The notes: a model not told the origin generated them from the letters alone. A stretch of DNA of 64,000 bases from Streptomyces sp. MMG1533 (GCF_001279775.1 NZ_LGDG01000074.1:1-64000); one strand, 5' to 3'. Shown: positions 34,317-42,950, counted from the first letter of the stretch. Made by a program: numbers and translations.

Positions 34317-34708
34317 GTACGTCCCTTCGATCGCGGTCGCGGTCGCTGAAACCGCGGTTTTCCTGCCTGTCCTGCCACTGTATGCAAGCGTGCGGACCGT
34401 CGGCGAAGTTCCCGGACGACGTACGCCGTCAGCGAGATCGCGTAGCCTGCGGGCAGCCGCGGTCAGGCGCGCCCGCCCACACCGGGCCGGGCGGCCGACA
34501 GCGGGCCCTGGCCCGCGCTGTCAGTGCCGCGGTCCACAATGGTTTGCGTCAGATCGCGTTCACGCTTCAGCAAGAGTGAGCCGAAGGGACGCGTCGGTGT
34601 CGAAAGGTCGAGCGCGCTAAGGCCCGAAGGGCTGAGCACGGTCGGGTTCTCGACACCGACCTGAGCGCCCCGTAGGCGAACGTCCAGAAACAGGAGGAGC
34701 CGGCAGCG
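34317..34708. other. Divergent region between M16 operon and parC
   Basis: 392 bases with no gene. The parC-proximal part can fold into a large stem (see 34593-34660). Promoters for both directions lie here; I cannot place them securely. Confidence 0.4.
34593..34660 (+). promoter_or_regulatory. Structured 5' leader of parC
   Basis: An 11-bp perfect outer stem (GTCGGTGTCGA / TCGACACCGAC) closes a 46-base loop that contains its own small hairpin (GCCC-GAA-GGGC). It ends 48 bases before the parC ATG. It could be an RNA control element or an operator with wide spacing; not assignable to a known class. Confidence 0.5.
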
Positions 34709-37165
34709 ATGGCCCGCCGCAGCACGAAGACCCCGCCGCCCGACGACTCGTACGAGGAGAAGATCCTCGACATCGACGTCGTCGACGAGATGCAGGGCTC
34801 CTTCCTCGAGTACGCGTACTCGGTCATCTACTCCCGCGCCCTGCCGGACGCCCGCGACGGCCTCAAGCCGGTGCACCGCCGCATCGTCTACCAGATGAAC
34901 GAGATGGGCCTGCGCCCCGACCGCGGCTATGTGAAGTGCGCCCGTGTCGTCGGCGAGGTCATGGGCAAGCTGCACCCGCACGGCGACGCGTCGATCTACG
35001 ACGCCCTCGTGCGCATGGCCCAGCCCTTCTCGATGCGCGTCCCGCTGGTCGACGGCCACGGCAACTTCGGCTCGCTGGGCAATGACGACCCGCCGGCCGC
35101 CATGCGGTACACCGAATGCCGCCAGGCCGAGGCCACGAGCCTGATGACCGAGTCGATCGACGAGGACACGGTCGACTTCAACCCCAACTACGACGGCCAG
35201 GAGCAGGAGCCGGTGGCCCTTCCGGCCGCCTTCCCGAACCTCCTGGTGAACGGCGCGTCGGGCATCGCGGTCGGCATGGCCACGAACATGCCGCCGCACA
35301 ACCTGGCCGAGGTCATCGCGGCCGCCCGCCACCTGATCCGCTACCCGAACGCGGACCTCGAGGCCCTGATGCGGCACGTGCCGGGCCCCGACCTGCCCAC
35401 CGGAGGCCGGATCGTCGGTCTCTCCGGTATCCGGGACGCGTACGAGACGGGCCGCGGCACCTTCAAGATCCGCGCCACGGTGGCCGTGGACAACGTGACG
35501 GCGCGCCGCAAGGGCCTGATCGTCACGGAGTTGCCCTTCACGGTCGGACCCGAGAAGGTCATCGCCAAGATCAAGGACCTGGTCGGCTCGAAGAAGCTGC
35601 AGGGCATCGCGGACGTCAAGGACCTCACCGACCGGGCGCACGGCCTGCGCCTCGTCATCGAGATCAAGAACGGCTTCGTGCCGGAGGCGGTCCTGGAGCA
35701 GCTCTACAAGCTGACGCCCATGGAGGAGTCCTTCGGCGTCAACAACGTGGCGCTGGTGGACGGCCAGCCCCTCACCCTCGGCCTCAAGGAGCTCCTGGAG
35801 GTCTACCTCGACCACCGCTTCGAGGTCGTGCGCCGCCGCAGCGAGTTCCGCCGGACCAAGAAGCGTGACCGTCTGCACCTGGTCGAGGGTCTGCTCACCG
35901 CGCTGGTGGACATCGACGAGGTCATCCGCCTCATCCGCTCCAGCGACAACTCCGCGCAGGCCAAGCAGCGCCTGATGGAGCGCTTCTCTCTGTCGGAGAT
36001 CCAGACCCAGTACATCCTCGACACCCCTCTCCGCCGCCTCACCAAGTTCGACCGCATCGAGCTGGAGTCGGAGAAGGACCGGCTCAACGCGGAGATCGCG
36101 GAGCTGACCCGGATCCTCGACTCGGACGCCGAGCTGCGCAAACTGGTCTCCGCCGAACTGGCCGCGGTGGCGAAGAAGTTCGGCACCGAGCGGCGTACGG
36201 TCCTGCTGGAGTCGGCGGGCTCCCCGGCGGCCGCCGTGCCGCTCCAGGTGGCCGACGACCCGTGTCGCGTGCTCCTGTCCTCCACTGCCCTGCTGGCCCG
36301 CACGGCGAACGGCGAGCCGTTCCCGGAGGACGCCGACGCCCGGCGCACCAAGCACGACGTGATCGTCTCGGCGGTGCCGGCCACGGCGCGCGGCGAGGTG
36401 GGCGTGGTCACGTCCTCCGGACGCCTGCTCCGGGTGAACGTCGTCGATCTGCCCCAGCTCCCGGACACCGCGTCGGCACCGAACCTCTCCGGGGGCGCCC
36501 CGGTGTCGGAGTTCGTCTCCCTGGAGGGCGACGAGACGGTGGTCTGCCTGACGACACTCGACGAGTCCTCCCCCGGTCTGGCGATCGGTACCGCCCAGGG
36601 CGTCGTCAAACGCGTGGTCCCCGACTATCCGACCAACAAGGGCGAGCTTGAGGTCATCACCCTCAAGGAGGGCGACCGGATCGTCGGCGCGGTGGAGCTG
36701 CGCACCGGCGAGGAGGACCTGGTCTTCATCACGGACGACGCGCAACTACTGCGCTACCAGGCCTCCCAGGTCCGCCCCCAGGGCCGCCCGGCCGGCGGCA
36801 TGACGGGCATCAAGCTGACAGAGGGCGCGAAGGTCATCTCCTTCACGGCCGTCGACCCCGCCGCGGACGCGGTGGTGTTCACGGTCGCGGGCTCGCGCGG
36901 CACGCTGGACGACTCCGTCCAGACGACGGCCAAGCTGACCCCGTTCGACCAGTACCCGCGCAAGGGCCGCGCCACCGGCGGCGTCCGCTGCCAGCGCTTC
37001 CTGAAGGGCGAGGACTGCCTGTCCCTGGCCTGGGCGGGCCCCGTCCCGGCGAAGGCGGCCCAGAAGAACGGCACCCCGGCCGACCTCCCGGAGATGGACC
37101 CGCGCCGCGACGGCTCGGGCGTGTCGCTGGCGAAGACGGTGTCGGTGGTGGCGGGACCGGTCTAG
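34709..37165 (+). CDS. parC: DNA topoisomerase IV subunit A (GyrA/ParC family)
   Basis: 818-aa type IIA topoisomerase subunit. The winged-helix and tower domain carries the catalytic Tyr134 in AMRYTECR and the quinolone-determining loop HPHGDASIYDAL, with Ala94 at the E. coli GyrA Ser83 position. The C-terminal part is a beta-pinwheel (about 500-800). As this genome must also have a gyrBA pair near oriC and a second B subunit lies 14 kb away here, this is the decatenating topoisomerase IV. AGGAGG ribosome site before ATG. The stop overlaps the convergent CobW stop. Confidence 0.92.
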   Translation: MARRSTKTPPPDDSYEEKILDIDVVDEMQGSFLEYAYSVIYSRALPDARDGLKPVHRRIVYQMNEMGLRPDRGYVKCARVVGEVMGKLHPHGDASIYDALVRMAQPFSMRVPLVDGHGNFGSLGNDDPPAAMRYTECRQAEATSLMTESIDEDTVDFNPNYDGQEQEPVALPAAFPNLLVNGASGIAVGMATNMPPHNLAEVIAAARHLIRYPNADLEALMRHVPGPDLPTGGRIVGLSGIRDAYETGRGTFKIRATVAVDNVTARRKGLIVTELPFTVGPEKVIAKIKDLVGSKKLQGIADVKDLTDRAHGLRLVIEIKNGFVPEAVLEQLYKLTPMEESFGVNNVALVDGQPLTLGLKELLEVYLDHRFEVVRRRSEFRRTKKRDRLHLVEGLLTALVDIDEVIRLIRSSDNSAQAKQRLMERFSLSEIQTQYILDTPLRRLTKFDRIELESEKDRLNAEIAELTRILDSDAELRKLVSAELAAVAKKFGTERRTVLLESAGSPAAAVPLQVADDPCRVLLSSTALLARTANGEPFPEDADARRTKHDVIVSAVPATARGEVGVVTSSGRLLRVNVVDLPQLPDTASAPNLSGGAPVSEFVSLEGDETVVCLTTLDESSPGLAIGTAQGVVKRVVPDYPTNKGELEVITLKEGDRIVGAVELRTGEEDLVFITDDAQLLRYQASQVRPQGRPAGGMTGIKLTEGAKVISFTAVDPAADAVVFTVAGSRGTLDDSVQTTAKLTPFDQYPRKGRATGGVRCQRFLKGEDCLSLAWAGPVPAKAAQKNGTPADLPEMDPRRDGSGVSLAKTVSVVAGPV

Positions 37166-38271
37166 ACCCCCTCCAGGGTCTCGTCCTCCGGCTCCTGTAC
37201 GTAGCGCAGAACGCCCCACATGCCGTGCTCGTCGGCGTGTGGGGCGTCGCTCCTGCACGCCTCCAGTTCCTTGCCGAGGGCGGGCGCGTCGATGCCGGAG
37301 CCGATGAGCACCAGCTGGGTGAGGCGGGCGTCGGCGGGCGTCCAGGGTTCCGGGTAGAAGCGCAGGAACGGTCCGACGGCATGCACGCCGTAGCGGTTCT
37401 TCGAGTCGTACGGTCCGAAGTCGACGTACCCCTTGATCCGGTACAGCCCCTGGGGCCTGCTGTCGAGGAACTGCATCAACGAACGCGGGTCAAGAGGCAC
37501 TTCGGAGACGAAGGACAGACTGTCGTAGCCGCTGTGCAGGTGCTGGTCGTGCCCGTCCCCTGCCGTGTGCTCGTGCAGGTCGTCGAAGGTCAGTTGCCCG
37601 ATGCGCTCCTCGCCGGGCCGGCAGTCGAAGAGGAACTCGGGGTCGATGCGGCCGTAGCGGGCGGGCACGACGGCGGCCCGGTCGACGAGGGACCGGACCA
37701 GCCCGAGGACCCGCTCGCCGTCGACGGCCCGGTCCAGCTTGTTGACCACGACGAGGTCGGCGAGGCCGAGATGCCGGTCGATCTCGGGGTGCCGGGCGCG
37801 GGTGTCGTCGAACTCGGCGGCGTCGACGACCTCGACCAGCCCGCCGTACACGATCCCCGGATGCTCACTGGCGAGCACCATGCGTACGAGCTCCTGCGGT
37901 TCGGCGAGCCCGCTGGCTTCGATCACGATGACGTCGATCCCCAGGGAGGGCCGGGCCAGCCGTTCCAGGTACTCATCCAGCTCGCCGACGTCGACGGCGC
38001 AGCACAGGCACCCGTTCCCGAGGGAGACGGTGGAGTCGCTTAGCGCACCGGCGACGGCCATCGCGTCGATCTCGATGGCACCGAAGTCGTTGACGACGGC
38101 GCCGATACGGCTGCCTCCGCTGCGGTGGAGGAGGTGGTTGAGCAGCGTGGTCTTGCCGGAGCCGAGGAATCCGGCGAGCACGACGACCGGGATCTGGCGC
38201 TGCCCCGGACTCCCTGTCGGGCCCGGACTCGGACACGGGCCTGCGCTCGTCTGCGGGCTCGACTGACTCAA
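37162..38271 (-). CDS. CobW/COG0523 family GTPase (putative metal chaperone)
   Basis: 369-aa G3E GTPase. Walker A GFLGSGKTT is near residue 35, the metal-binding GCLCC motif (about 85-89) follows, then the G-motif VVNKLD, and a C-terminal CobW_C domain (YRIKGYVDFGPYDSKNRYG). A His-rich patch (DLHEHTAGDGHDQHLHSG) lies between. Members deliver Zn2+, Co2+ or other metals to enzymes; which one is not clear and no Zur box was found. TTG at 38271 is chosen for the GAGAGG ribosome site; longer versions lack coding character. Confidence 0.87.
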   Translation of the reverse strand: MSQSSPQTSAGPCPSPGPTGSPGQRQIPVVVLAGFLGSGKTTLLNHLLHRSGGSRIGAVVNDFGAIEIDAMAVAGALSDSTVSLGNGCLCCAVDVGELDEYLERLARPSLGIDVIVIEASGLAEPQELVRMVLASEHPGIVYGGLVEVVDAAEFDDTRARHPEIDRHLGLADLVVVNKLDRAVDGERVLGLVRSLVDRAAVVPARYGRIDPEFLFDCRPGEERIGQLTFDDLHEHTAGDGHDQHLHSGYDSLSFVSEVPLDPRSLMQFLDSRPQGLYRIKGYVDFGPYDSKNRYGVHAVGPFLRFYPEPWTPADARLTQLVLIGSGIDAPALGKELEACRSDAPHADEHGMWGVLRYVQEPEDETLEGV

Positions 38272-38592
38272 CGTGCGACCTCTCTCACACCAACGCGCGC
38301 ACCGGCTCGCGGCCCGGCGCACGTACGAGGATTGAATGCCGACCCAGGATACGAGCCGGAAGAATCGCCGCGAAGTGAACGATTGTTAGCAGCGCTTGCG
38401 GGGCAGACGTTGGGCAAGGCGCCGGTTCGTGCGACCCTCGCTTCCCTCCGTGCGCCTCCTCTCCGCCTCCCCCGCCGATCAGAGCCGCTCGGCACCCTGG
38501 GAGACGGCAAGCGCCGCCCACCGCTCGCCGGTCCCCTACAGTCGACCCGCACCCCGACGACCGGCGGACGGCCGCCTGATTCGGGGGTTGAC
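38272..38592. other. Divergent region between CobW GTPase and DUF6082 genes
   Basis: 321 bases without a gene. A short AT-richer patch (AACGATTGTTAG, about 38377-38390) may mark promoters. Nothing else stands out. Confidence 0.4.
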
Positions 38593-39147
38593 ATGGCCAC
38601 ACGGAATTTTGGAGTACCGGGGTTGGGCTCCGCCGCGGCGGCGGGCCTGATGCTCGCCACCGCCACGTTGACTATGGCTTCGCGTCAACGGCGGCTCGAA
38701 GAGGCCCGCCTGCAGGTGAGGCGTATGGAGCTCGAGGAAATGGCGGCCCGACGCAAGGCGCTGGCGCACCAACAGCGCATGCACTGGGAGTTGCTGGCCA
38801 AGGCCATCGACGACCCTTCCCTCGCCGAGGTGATCGACACCTACGACAAGAGCATCCCGGCTGCGAAGCGGCGCCAGTACTTCTACGCCAACGCCTGGTA
38901 CGTCAACCTGTACCACCTCTACCGCTCAGGAATCCTGGACCAGCAGGAGTTGTACGGACATCTGCGTGAGCTCTTCCAGAGCCCCCTCCTGCGGGAGTAC
39001 TGGGAGGCTTCGAAGGGGCAGCGCGCCACTTTGAAGCAGTCGTCGGACGAGGCCAGGATCGGGCGCATGGTCGACGGCCTCATCAAGGACCTGGACGAGG
39101 CCGAGACGGACGAGTGGTGGGTCGTGGGCACGCCGCCGACAGCATGA
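38593..39147 (+). CDS. DUF6082 family protein, membrane-anchored
   Basis: 184-aa Streptomyces protein. One N-terminal hydrophobic helix (GSAAAAGLMLATATLTMAS, about 12-30) anchors a charged helical segment (RQRRLEEARLQVRRMELEEM), then a conserved domain with DPSLAEVID, FYANAWYVNLYHLYRSGILD, FQSPLLREYWE and a WW near the C-terminus. It resembles sterically restrained membrane-tethered proteins of unknown role. ATG at 38593; the frame is open further upstream but without conserved sequence. Confidence 0.8.
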   Translation: MATRNFGVPGLGSAAAAGLMLATATLTMASRQRRLEEARLQVRRMELEEMAARRKALAHQQRMHWELLAKAIDDPSLAEVIDTYDKSIPAAKRRQYFYANAWYVNLYHLYRSGILDQQELYGHLRELFQSPLLREYWEASKGQRATLKQSSDEARIGRMVDGLIKDLDEAETDEWWVVGTPPTA

Positions 39148-39166
39148 CCACCCGCTCCGACCGGTC

Positions 39167-39237
39167 AACACTCCGACCGGTCAACCCACCTGCCCCCGCG
39201 ACAAGGCCGGGTGGCTTTTTGCGTCCTGGCCACACGT
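39167..39237. repeat. Diverged hairpin-containing repeat, copy 1 of 2
   Basis: ACTCCGACCGGTCAACC, then a hairpin, then GGCTTTTTGCG and TGGCCAC. A related block is at 39805-39871 (ACTCCGACCGATCAACCTCC, hairpin, ATCTTTCGCC, TGGCCAC). A short direct repeat (CTCCGACCGGTCAAC) is also present within copy 1. The two copies may mark an old duplication of a gene end. Confidence 0.65.
39186..39220 (+). terminator. Rho-independent-like terminator after DUF6082 gene
   Basis: Stem CCACC-GCC / GGC-GGTGG with small mismatches, directly followed by CTTTTTG, a rare U-tract for this genome. Confidence 0.65.
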
Positions 39238-39432
39238 TCCTCGGGGATCTCAGTACCGTGTTGCCCATGTCCATCCGTCGTTAACGTTCAAGCTCCCGGT
39301 ATCCCTTCAGGGTTCACAAACCGCGTCCCTCACGTGAGGACACGTCTGTGACCTCAGCGGCGCGGGACGTCATCCCGCAATCGGCAGCCGGTCCGCCCGC
39401 GCCAAGGCCTTCGGGCCAGAGGGAAGCCGATC

Positions 39433-39588
39433 TTGAGACGCAAGCGCGAGCGGAAGGATCGACGGTGGATCCACGTACGGCAGCACGTCCGGCAGCACGT
39501 CTCCTCGGAGCGCGTGTGCGCGTCCTGCGAGGTCTTCCTCGTGATCGCGTGGCTGATCGAGCACCAACCGCGGGTCCGAATCGCGTGA
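39433..39588 (+). CDS. Possible 51-aa basic CxxC protein
   Basis: TTG start with GAGGGAAG 8 bases upstream. The product is strongly basic at the N-terminus (MRRKRERKDRRWIHV), has a His-containing repeat (RQHV twice) and a CASC motif followed by a hydrophobic stretch (VFLVIAWLIEH). It could be a tiny metal-binding or nucleic-acid-binding protein. I do not recognise a family; it is too short for codon statistics to be decisive. Confidence 0.4.
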   Translation: MRRKRERKDRRWIHVRQHVRQHVSSERVCASCEVFLVIAWLIEHQPRVRIA

Positions 39589-39939
39589 GCCCCAGCTGAG
39601 CGATCAGTCAGGGCTCACGTCCACCACAAGGGCCTCGTCCTCCGGTCCGGGGCCTGGCCGACGGGAGGGCGGGGGCGTTCGTCATCTCGGCGTGGCCGCA
39701 GGCGCGGATATTCAGGAGACCAGCAACGTCGGGCCGTCGTCGCGGAGGATCATGAGTGCCGCTGCAGTCTCGGCGACGGCTGGGCAGTCACCCGACAGCG
39801 TGACCACTCCGACCGATCAACCTCCTGCCGTGGCGACACGGCCAGGTGATCTTTCGCCATATGGCCACTTCGCACCACCAACCCCAGCTAACCTGCTGCG
39901 CAAAACTATGCCCCCACCCATCGTTAAGGACCACCACCC
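39589..39939. other. Gene-free region with second hairpin repeat copy
   Basis: 351 bases. No credible gene: the one open frame on the plus strand (39692 onward) lacks bias and a ribosome site. The region holds repeat copy 2 (39805-39871) with the hairpin GCCGTG-GCGA-CACGGC at 39827-39842. Confidence 0.5.
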
Positions 39940-40176
39940 TTGAAAATCGTGCGCCGCATTGGTGTGCCTCCAAGTGCCCGTGGCAGTGCCTCAGGAGCAA
40001 ACTGCCCGGACGTGTTCGAGCTGAGCGACGGCAACTTCGCCGTCATCGGCACCGAGGCCACCGAGGCGCTGGAGCGTGAACTCCCCGCCGATGCAGCCCG
40101 CGCCGACTACGAGCGCATCGTCATCGTCAGCAGGGAGACCCTGATTCGCGCCAAGGCAGACATCCCCGACACCTGA
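39940..40176 (+). CDS. Small conserved hypothetical protein (78 aa)
   Basis: TTG start. The product MKIVRRIGVPPSARGSASGA then NCPDVFELSDGNFAVIGTEA and a tail (IVIVSRETLIRAKADIPD) resembles small proteins common in Streptomyces, often near HTH regulator genes; none is next to it here. Compact alpha/beta, cytoplasmic. Function unknown. Confidence 0.75.
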   Translation: MKIVRRIGVPPSARGSASGANCPDVFELSDGNFAVIGTEATEALERELPADAARADYERIVIVSRETLIRAKADIPDT

Positions 40177-40349
40177 CGTCAGCGCACGAGGCGCATCCAC
40201 CCCGAACCCGTCCCGTGAAGCATTCCCCCCGGCCGCACAGAACCGCTGAGCGAACCGGGCATTGACCCGGCGAGCAGTTCGGCACCCCGTTCCTGCTCGA
40301 TCACCACCGATGAGGCCTGGCGCCAGAACGGCACCAGGCCACACGCATG

Positions 40350-41516
40350 TCAGGCGGCCCCCGGCACCGCCACCGGCGCCCCCGGCCCCACATACCGCGC
40401 CACCGGCCTGATGATCTTCGAGTCCGCCGCCTGTTCCAGGATGTTGGCGCTCCAGCCCACCACGCGCGCCGCCGCGAACGTCGGTGTGAACATCTCGCGT
40501 GGCAGGCCGCACAGTTCCATGACCACGCCCGCGTAGAACTCGACATTCGTGTGGAGTTCCCGGCCCGGCTTCAGTTCGGCGAGGATCCGCTCGACGTGGC
40601 GCTCGACCTCGACTGCGAAGTCGACGCGCGGACCGCCGAACCGCTGGGCGACCTCGCGGAGCATCCGGGAACGGGGGTCCTCCGTGCGGTAGATCGCATG
40701 ACCGAAGCCCATGATGCGGTCACCGGCCAGGACCCGCTCACGAATCCAGGAGTCGATGCGGTCGGGAGTGCCGATCGCGTCCAGGGTGTCCAGTGCACGA
40801 CTGGGCGCACCCCCGTGCAGCGGTCCGGACAAGGCCCCCACCGCCCCCACAAGACACGCCGCCACATCGGCACCGGTCGACGCGATGACCCGGGCGGTGA
40901 AGGTTGATGCATTGAAGCCGTGATCAATGGTTGAGATCAAGTACTGCTCGACCGCCCGGGCACGCTCCGGTTCCGGCTCCGAACCCGTCAGCATGTAGAG
41001 GTAGTTCGCCGCGTACGGCAGGTCCTCGCGCGGCTCCACCGGCTCGAGCCCCGCACCCAGCCGGTGCAGCGCGGTGAGCAGAGTCGGTACGGCCGCCGCC
41101 GCGGCGACGCCGTCCTCGCGGCGACTGTCCACGTCGAGGTCGTACACCGGGCGGAAGCCCTTCGCCGCACCGAGCAGCGACAGCGCGGTGCGCATCCCGG
41201 CGAGCGGGCCGGAGCCCGCGCCGGCCGCGGCGATGGCGGGCAGCGCGGCCCGTACCTCGCCGGGCAGCCGCCGCAGTGCGGCGGTCTCGGCGGCGAAAGC
41301 GGCGCCGCGGTCGGCACCCGGCAGCTCGCCGTGGACCAGGAGATGCCAGACGTCCTCGAAGCTGCGGGTCTGCGCGAGTTCGACGGCAGAGTACTGGCGG
41401 TAGTGGTAAAAACCCTCGCGCCCCCGCACGTCACCGATCTCGGTGTCGGTGACGACGACGCCCGCGAGTCCCCGCGGTACGTCGACCAGAGCGGCTGCGG
41501 ACTTGTTGACGGACAT
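40350..41516 (-). CDS. Citrate synthase / methylcitrate synthase family enzyme
   Basis: 388-aa enzyme condensing oxaloacetate with acetyl-CoA or propionyl-CoA. Active-site segments: GPLHGGAPS (His), MGFGHAIYR (His) and NVEFYAGVVME, where Glu takes the place usually held by catalytic Asp. GAGGGAGGA lies just before the ATG at 41516. It is transcribed divergently from an HTH-fused citrate synthase, with a perfect palindrome between them. I recall the NVEFY form from other actinobacterial enzymes of this group, so activity is still expected. Confidence 0.9.
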   Translation of the reverse strand: MSVNKSAAALVDVPRGLAGVVVTDTEIGDVRGREGFYHYRQYSAVELAQTRSFEDVWHLLVHGELPGADRGAAFAAETAALRRLPGEVRAALPAIAAAGAGSGPLAGMRTALSLLGAAKGFRPVYDLDVDSRREDGVAAAAAVPTLLTALHRLGAGLEPVEPREDLPYAANYLYMLTGSEPEPERARAVEQYLISTIDHGFNASTFTARVIASTGADVAACLVGAVGALSGPLHGGAPSRALDTLDAIGTPDRIDSWIRERVLAGDRIMGFGHAIYRTEDPRSRMLREVAQRFGGPRVDFAVEVERHVERILAELKPGRELHTNVEFYAGVVMELCGLPREMFTPTFAAARVVGWSANILEQAADSKIIRPVARYVGPGAPVAVPGAA

Positions 41517-41570
41517 GATTCCTCCCTCGACTTGATTCGACTGTCCATGATTGACTGATTTCCTGTCAAT

Positions 41571-41585
41571 ATTGATTGAATCAAT
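41571..41585. promoter_or_regulatory. Perfect palindrome between divergent citrate synthase genes
   Basis: ATTGATT-G-AATCAAT, AT-rich in a region otherwise above 70% GC, 55 bases from each start codon. Related half-sites TTGATTCGA (41531 area) and ATTGACTGATT (41549 area) lie nearby. A likely operator for the HTH of the rightward citrate synthase (inference). Confidence 0.65.
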
Positions 41586-41639
41586 ACACGCCAATCAACG
41601 GCCGATCAACAAGCCGAGCTACGGATACGGTGACGTCTT

Positions 41640-42896
41640 ATGCGCGATCAAGAACCTCTCTCCCGCCCCGCCGGACCGCGGCTGAGCACCAAGGAGGCCG
41701 CCGAGCTGCTGGGCGTGAAGCCCGAGACCGTGTACGCCTACGTGAGCCGCGGTCAGCTCACCAGCCGGCGCGCACCCGGCGGCCGGGGCAGCACCTTCGA
41801 CGCCAAGGAGGTGGAGGCGCTCGCCCGGCGCAACAGGCGTGACAGCGGCGGGGGGTCGGGCTCCGGAGGCGAGCTGTCCGTACGGACACGCATCACGCTG
41901 ATCGAGGCGGACCGGTACTACTTCCGGGGCGTCGACGCGACCGAACTGGCCGCCCGGCACTCCTACGAAGAGGTCGCCGAATGGCTGTGGACCGGGCAGA
42001 TGCGCCCCGGTGCCACCTTCACGGCGCCCGAGGCCGCCGCCGCCGTCGCCCGCCGTGCCGTGGACGCGCTGCCCGAACACGCCGCTCCCACCGACCGGTT
42101 GCGGGTCGCGGCGATCGCCGCCGCGGCCGCGGATCCGCTGCGCTTCGACCTCTCCGAGGAAGCCGTGCTGGGCACCGCGCGCGTCCTCATCCCCACGCTG
42201 GTCGCCGCCCTGCCACCGGTCCTGCACGACCACGGCGACGGCGGTCCTCTCGCCCACCGGCTGTGGACCCGGCTCAGCGGCCGACCCGCCGACGAGGCGT
42301 CCCTGCGCGCTCTGGACACCGCGCTCGCCCTGCTCGTCGACCACGACCTCGCCGCCTCGACCCTCGCCGTGCGCGTCGCCGCGTCGGCCCGTGCGCACGC
42401 CTACGCGGCCGTCTCCGCCGGGCTCGGCGTGATCGAGGGCCCTCTGCACGGCGCGGCCAGCGGGCTCGCCCACAGGCTGTTGCTCGACGTGCTCGACCAG
42501 GGCAGCGCGGCCCCCGTGATCGCGGACGAGCTGCGGGCAGGCCGGCGCATTCCGGGGCTCGGCCATCGTCTCTACCCCGGCGAGGACCCACGCGCGCGTG
42601 CCCTGTTCGGTCTCCTGGAGCAGATCCCCAGGGCCGAGCCCGCCTTCGCCGCGGCCCACGACATCGTGGCCACCACCGCCCGCCACGCACCCCTGCACGC
42701 CAATGTCGACCTGGCCCTCGCCGTCCTCACCGCCTCCTCCGGCATGCCTGCCGCGGCGGGCGAGACGATCTTCGCGGTGGCCCGTACGGCGGGCTGGATC
42801 GCCCATGCCCTGGAGGAGTACGGGGAGCGCCCCCTGCGCATGCGTCCGAGCGGCCACTACGTCGGTCCGAGGCCGCCGCAGCCCCTCCCGGAGTAG
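41640..42896 (+). CDS. Citrate synthase with N-terminal helix-turn-helix DNA-binding domain
   Basis: 418-aa fusion. Residues about 15-60 are a MerR/excisionase-type HTH (STKEAAELLGVKPETVYAYV ... RGQLTSRRAPGG). The rest is a citrate-synthase fold with GPLHGAASG (His), PGLGHRLYP (His) and NVDLALAVL (Asp), so all three catalytic positions are kept. It may be an enzyme that also binds DNA, or a regulator that senses oxaloacetate or acyl-CoA with the enzyme fold. It stands divergent from the second citrate synthase gene with a palindrome between. Confidence 0.9.
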   Translation: MRDQEPLSRPAGPRLSTKEAAELLGVKPETVYAYVSRGQLTSRRAPGGRGSTFDAKEVEALARRNRRDSGGGSGSGGELSVRTRITLIEADRYYFRGVDATELAARHSYEEVAEWLWTGQMRPGATFTAPEAAAAVARRAVDALPEHAAPTDRLRVAAIAAAAADPLRFDLSEEAVLGTARVLIPTLVAALPPVLHDHGDGGPLAHRLWTRLSGRPADEASLRALDTALALLVDHDLAASTLAVRVAASARAHAYAAVSAGLGVIEGPLHGAASGLAHRLLLDVLDQGSAAPVIADELRAGRRIPGLGHRLYPGEDPRARALFGLLEQIPRAEPAFAAAHDIVATTARHAPLHANVDLALAVLTASSGMPAAAGETIFAVARTAGWIAHALEEYGERPLRMRPSGHYVGPRPPQPLPE

Positions 42897-42931
42897 GACT
42901 CGCGCCCGGCCGGAAGTCGCCTCGCCTCAAG

Positions 42932-42950
42932 TCAGGTTAGGCTCACCTCT
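42932..42950 (+). promoter_or_regulatory. Putative iron box abutting the Suc_Fer start codon
   Basis: TCAGGTTAGGCTCACCTCT matches about 15 of 19 iron-box positions and ends one base before the GTG. DmdR1/DtxR-type repression under high iron is predicted. The location leaves no room for a ribosome-binding site. Confidence 0.75.

Noticed and set aside
34463..36745. 760-codon open frame antisense to parC
   Set aside because: Antisense shadow of parC; no domain, low-complexity composition.
39692..39943. 83-codon frame before the 78-aa gene
   Set aside because: No ribosome site, no bias; overlaps a hairpin repeat.
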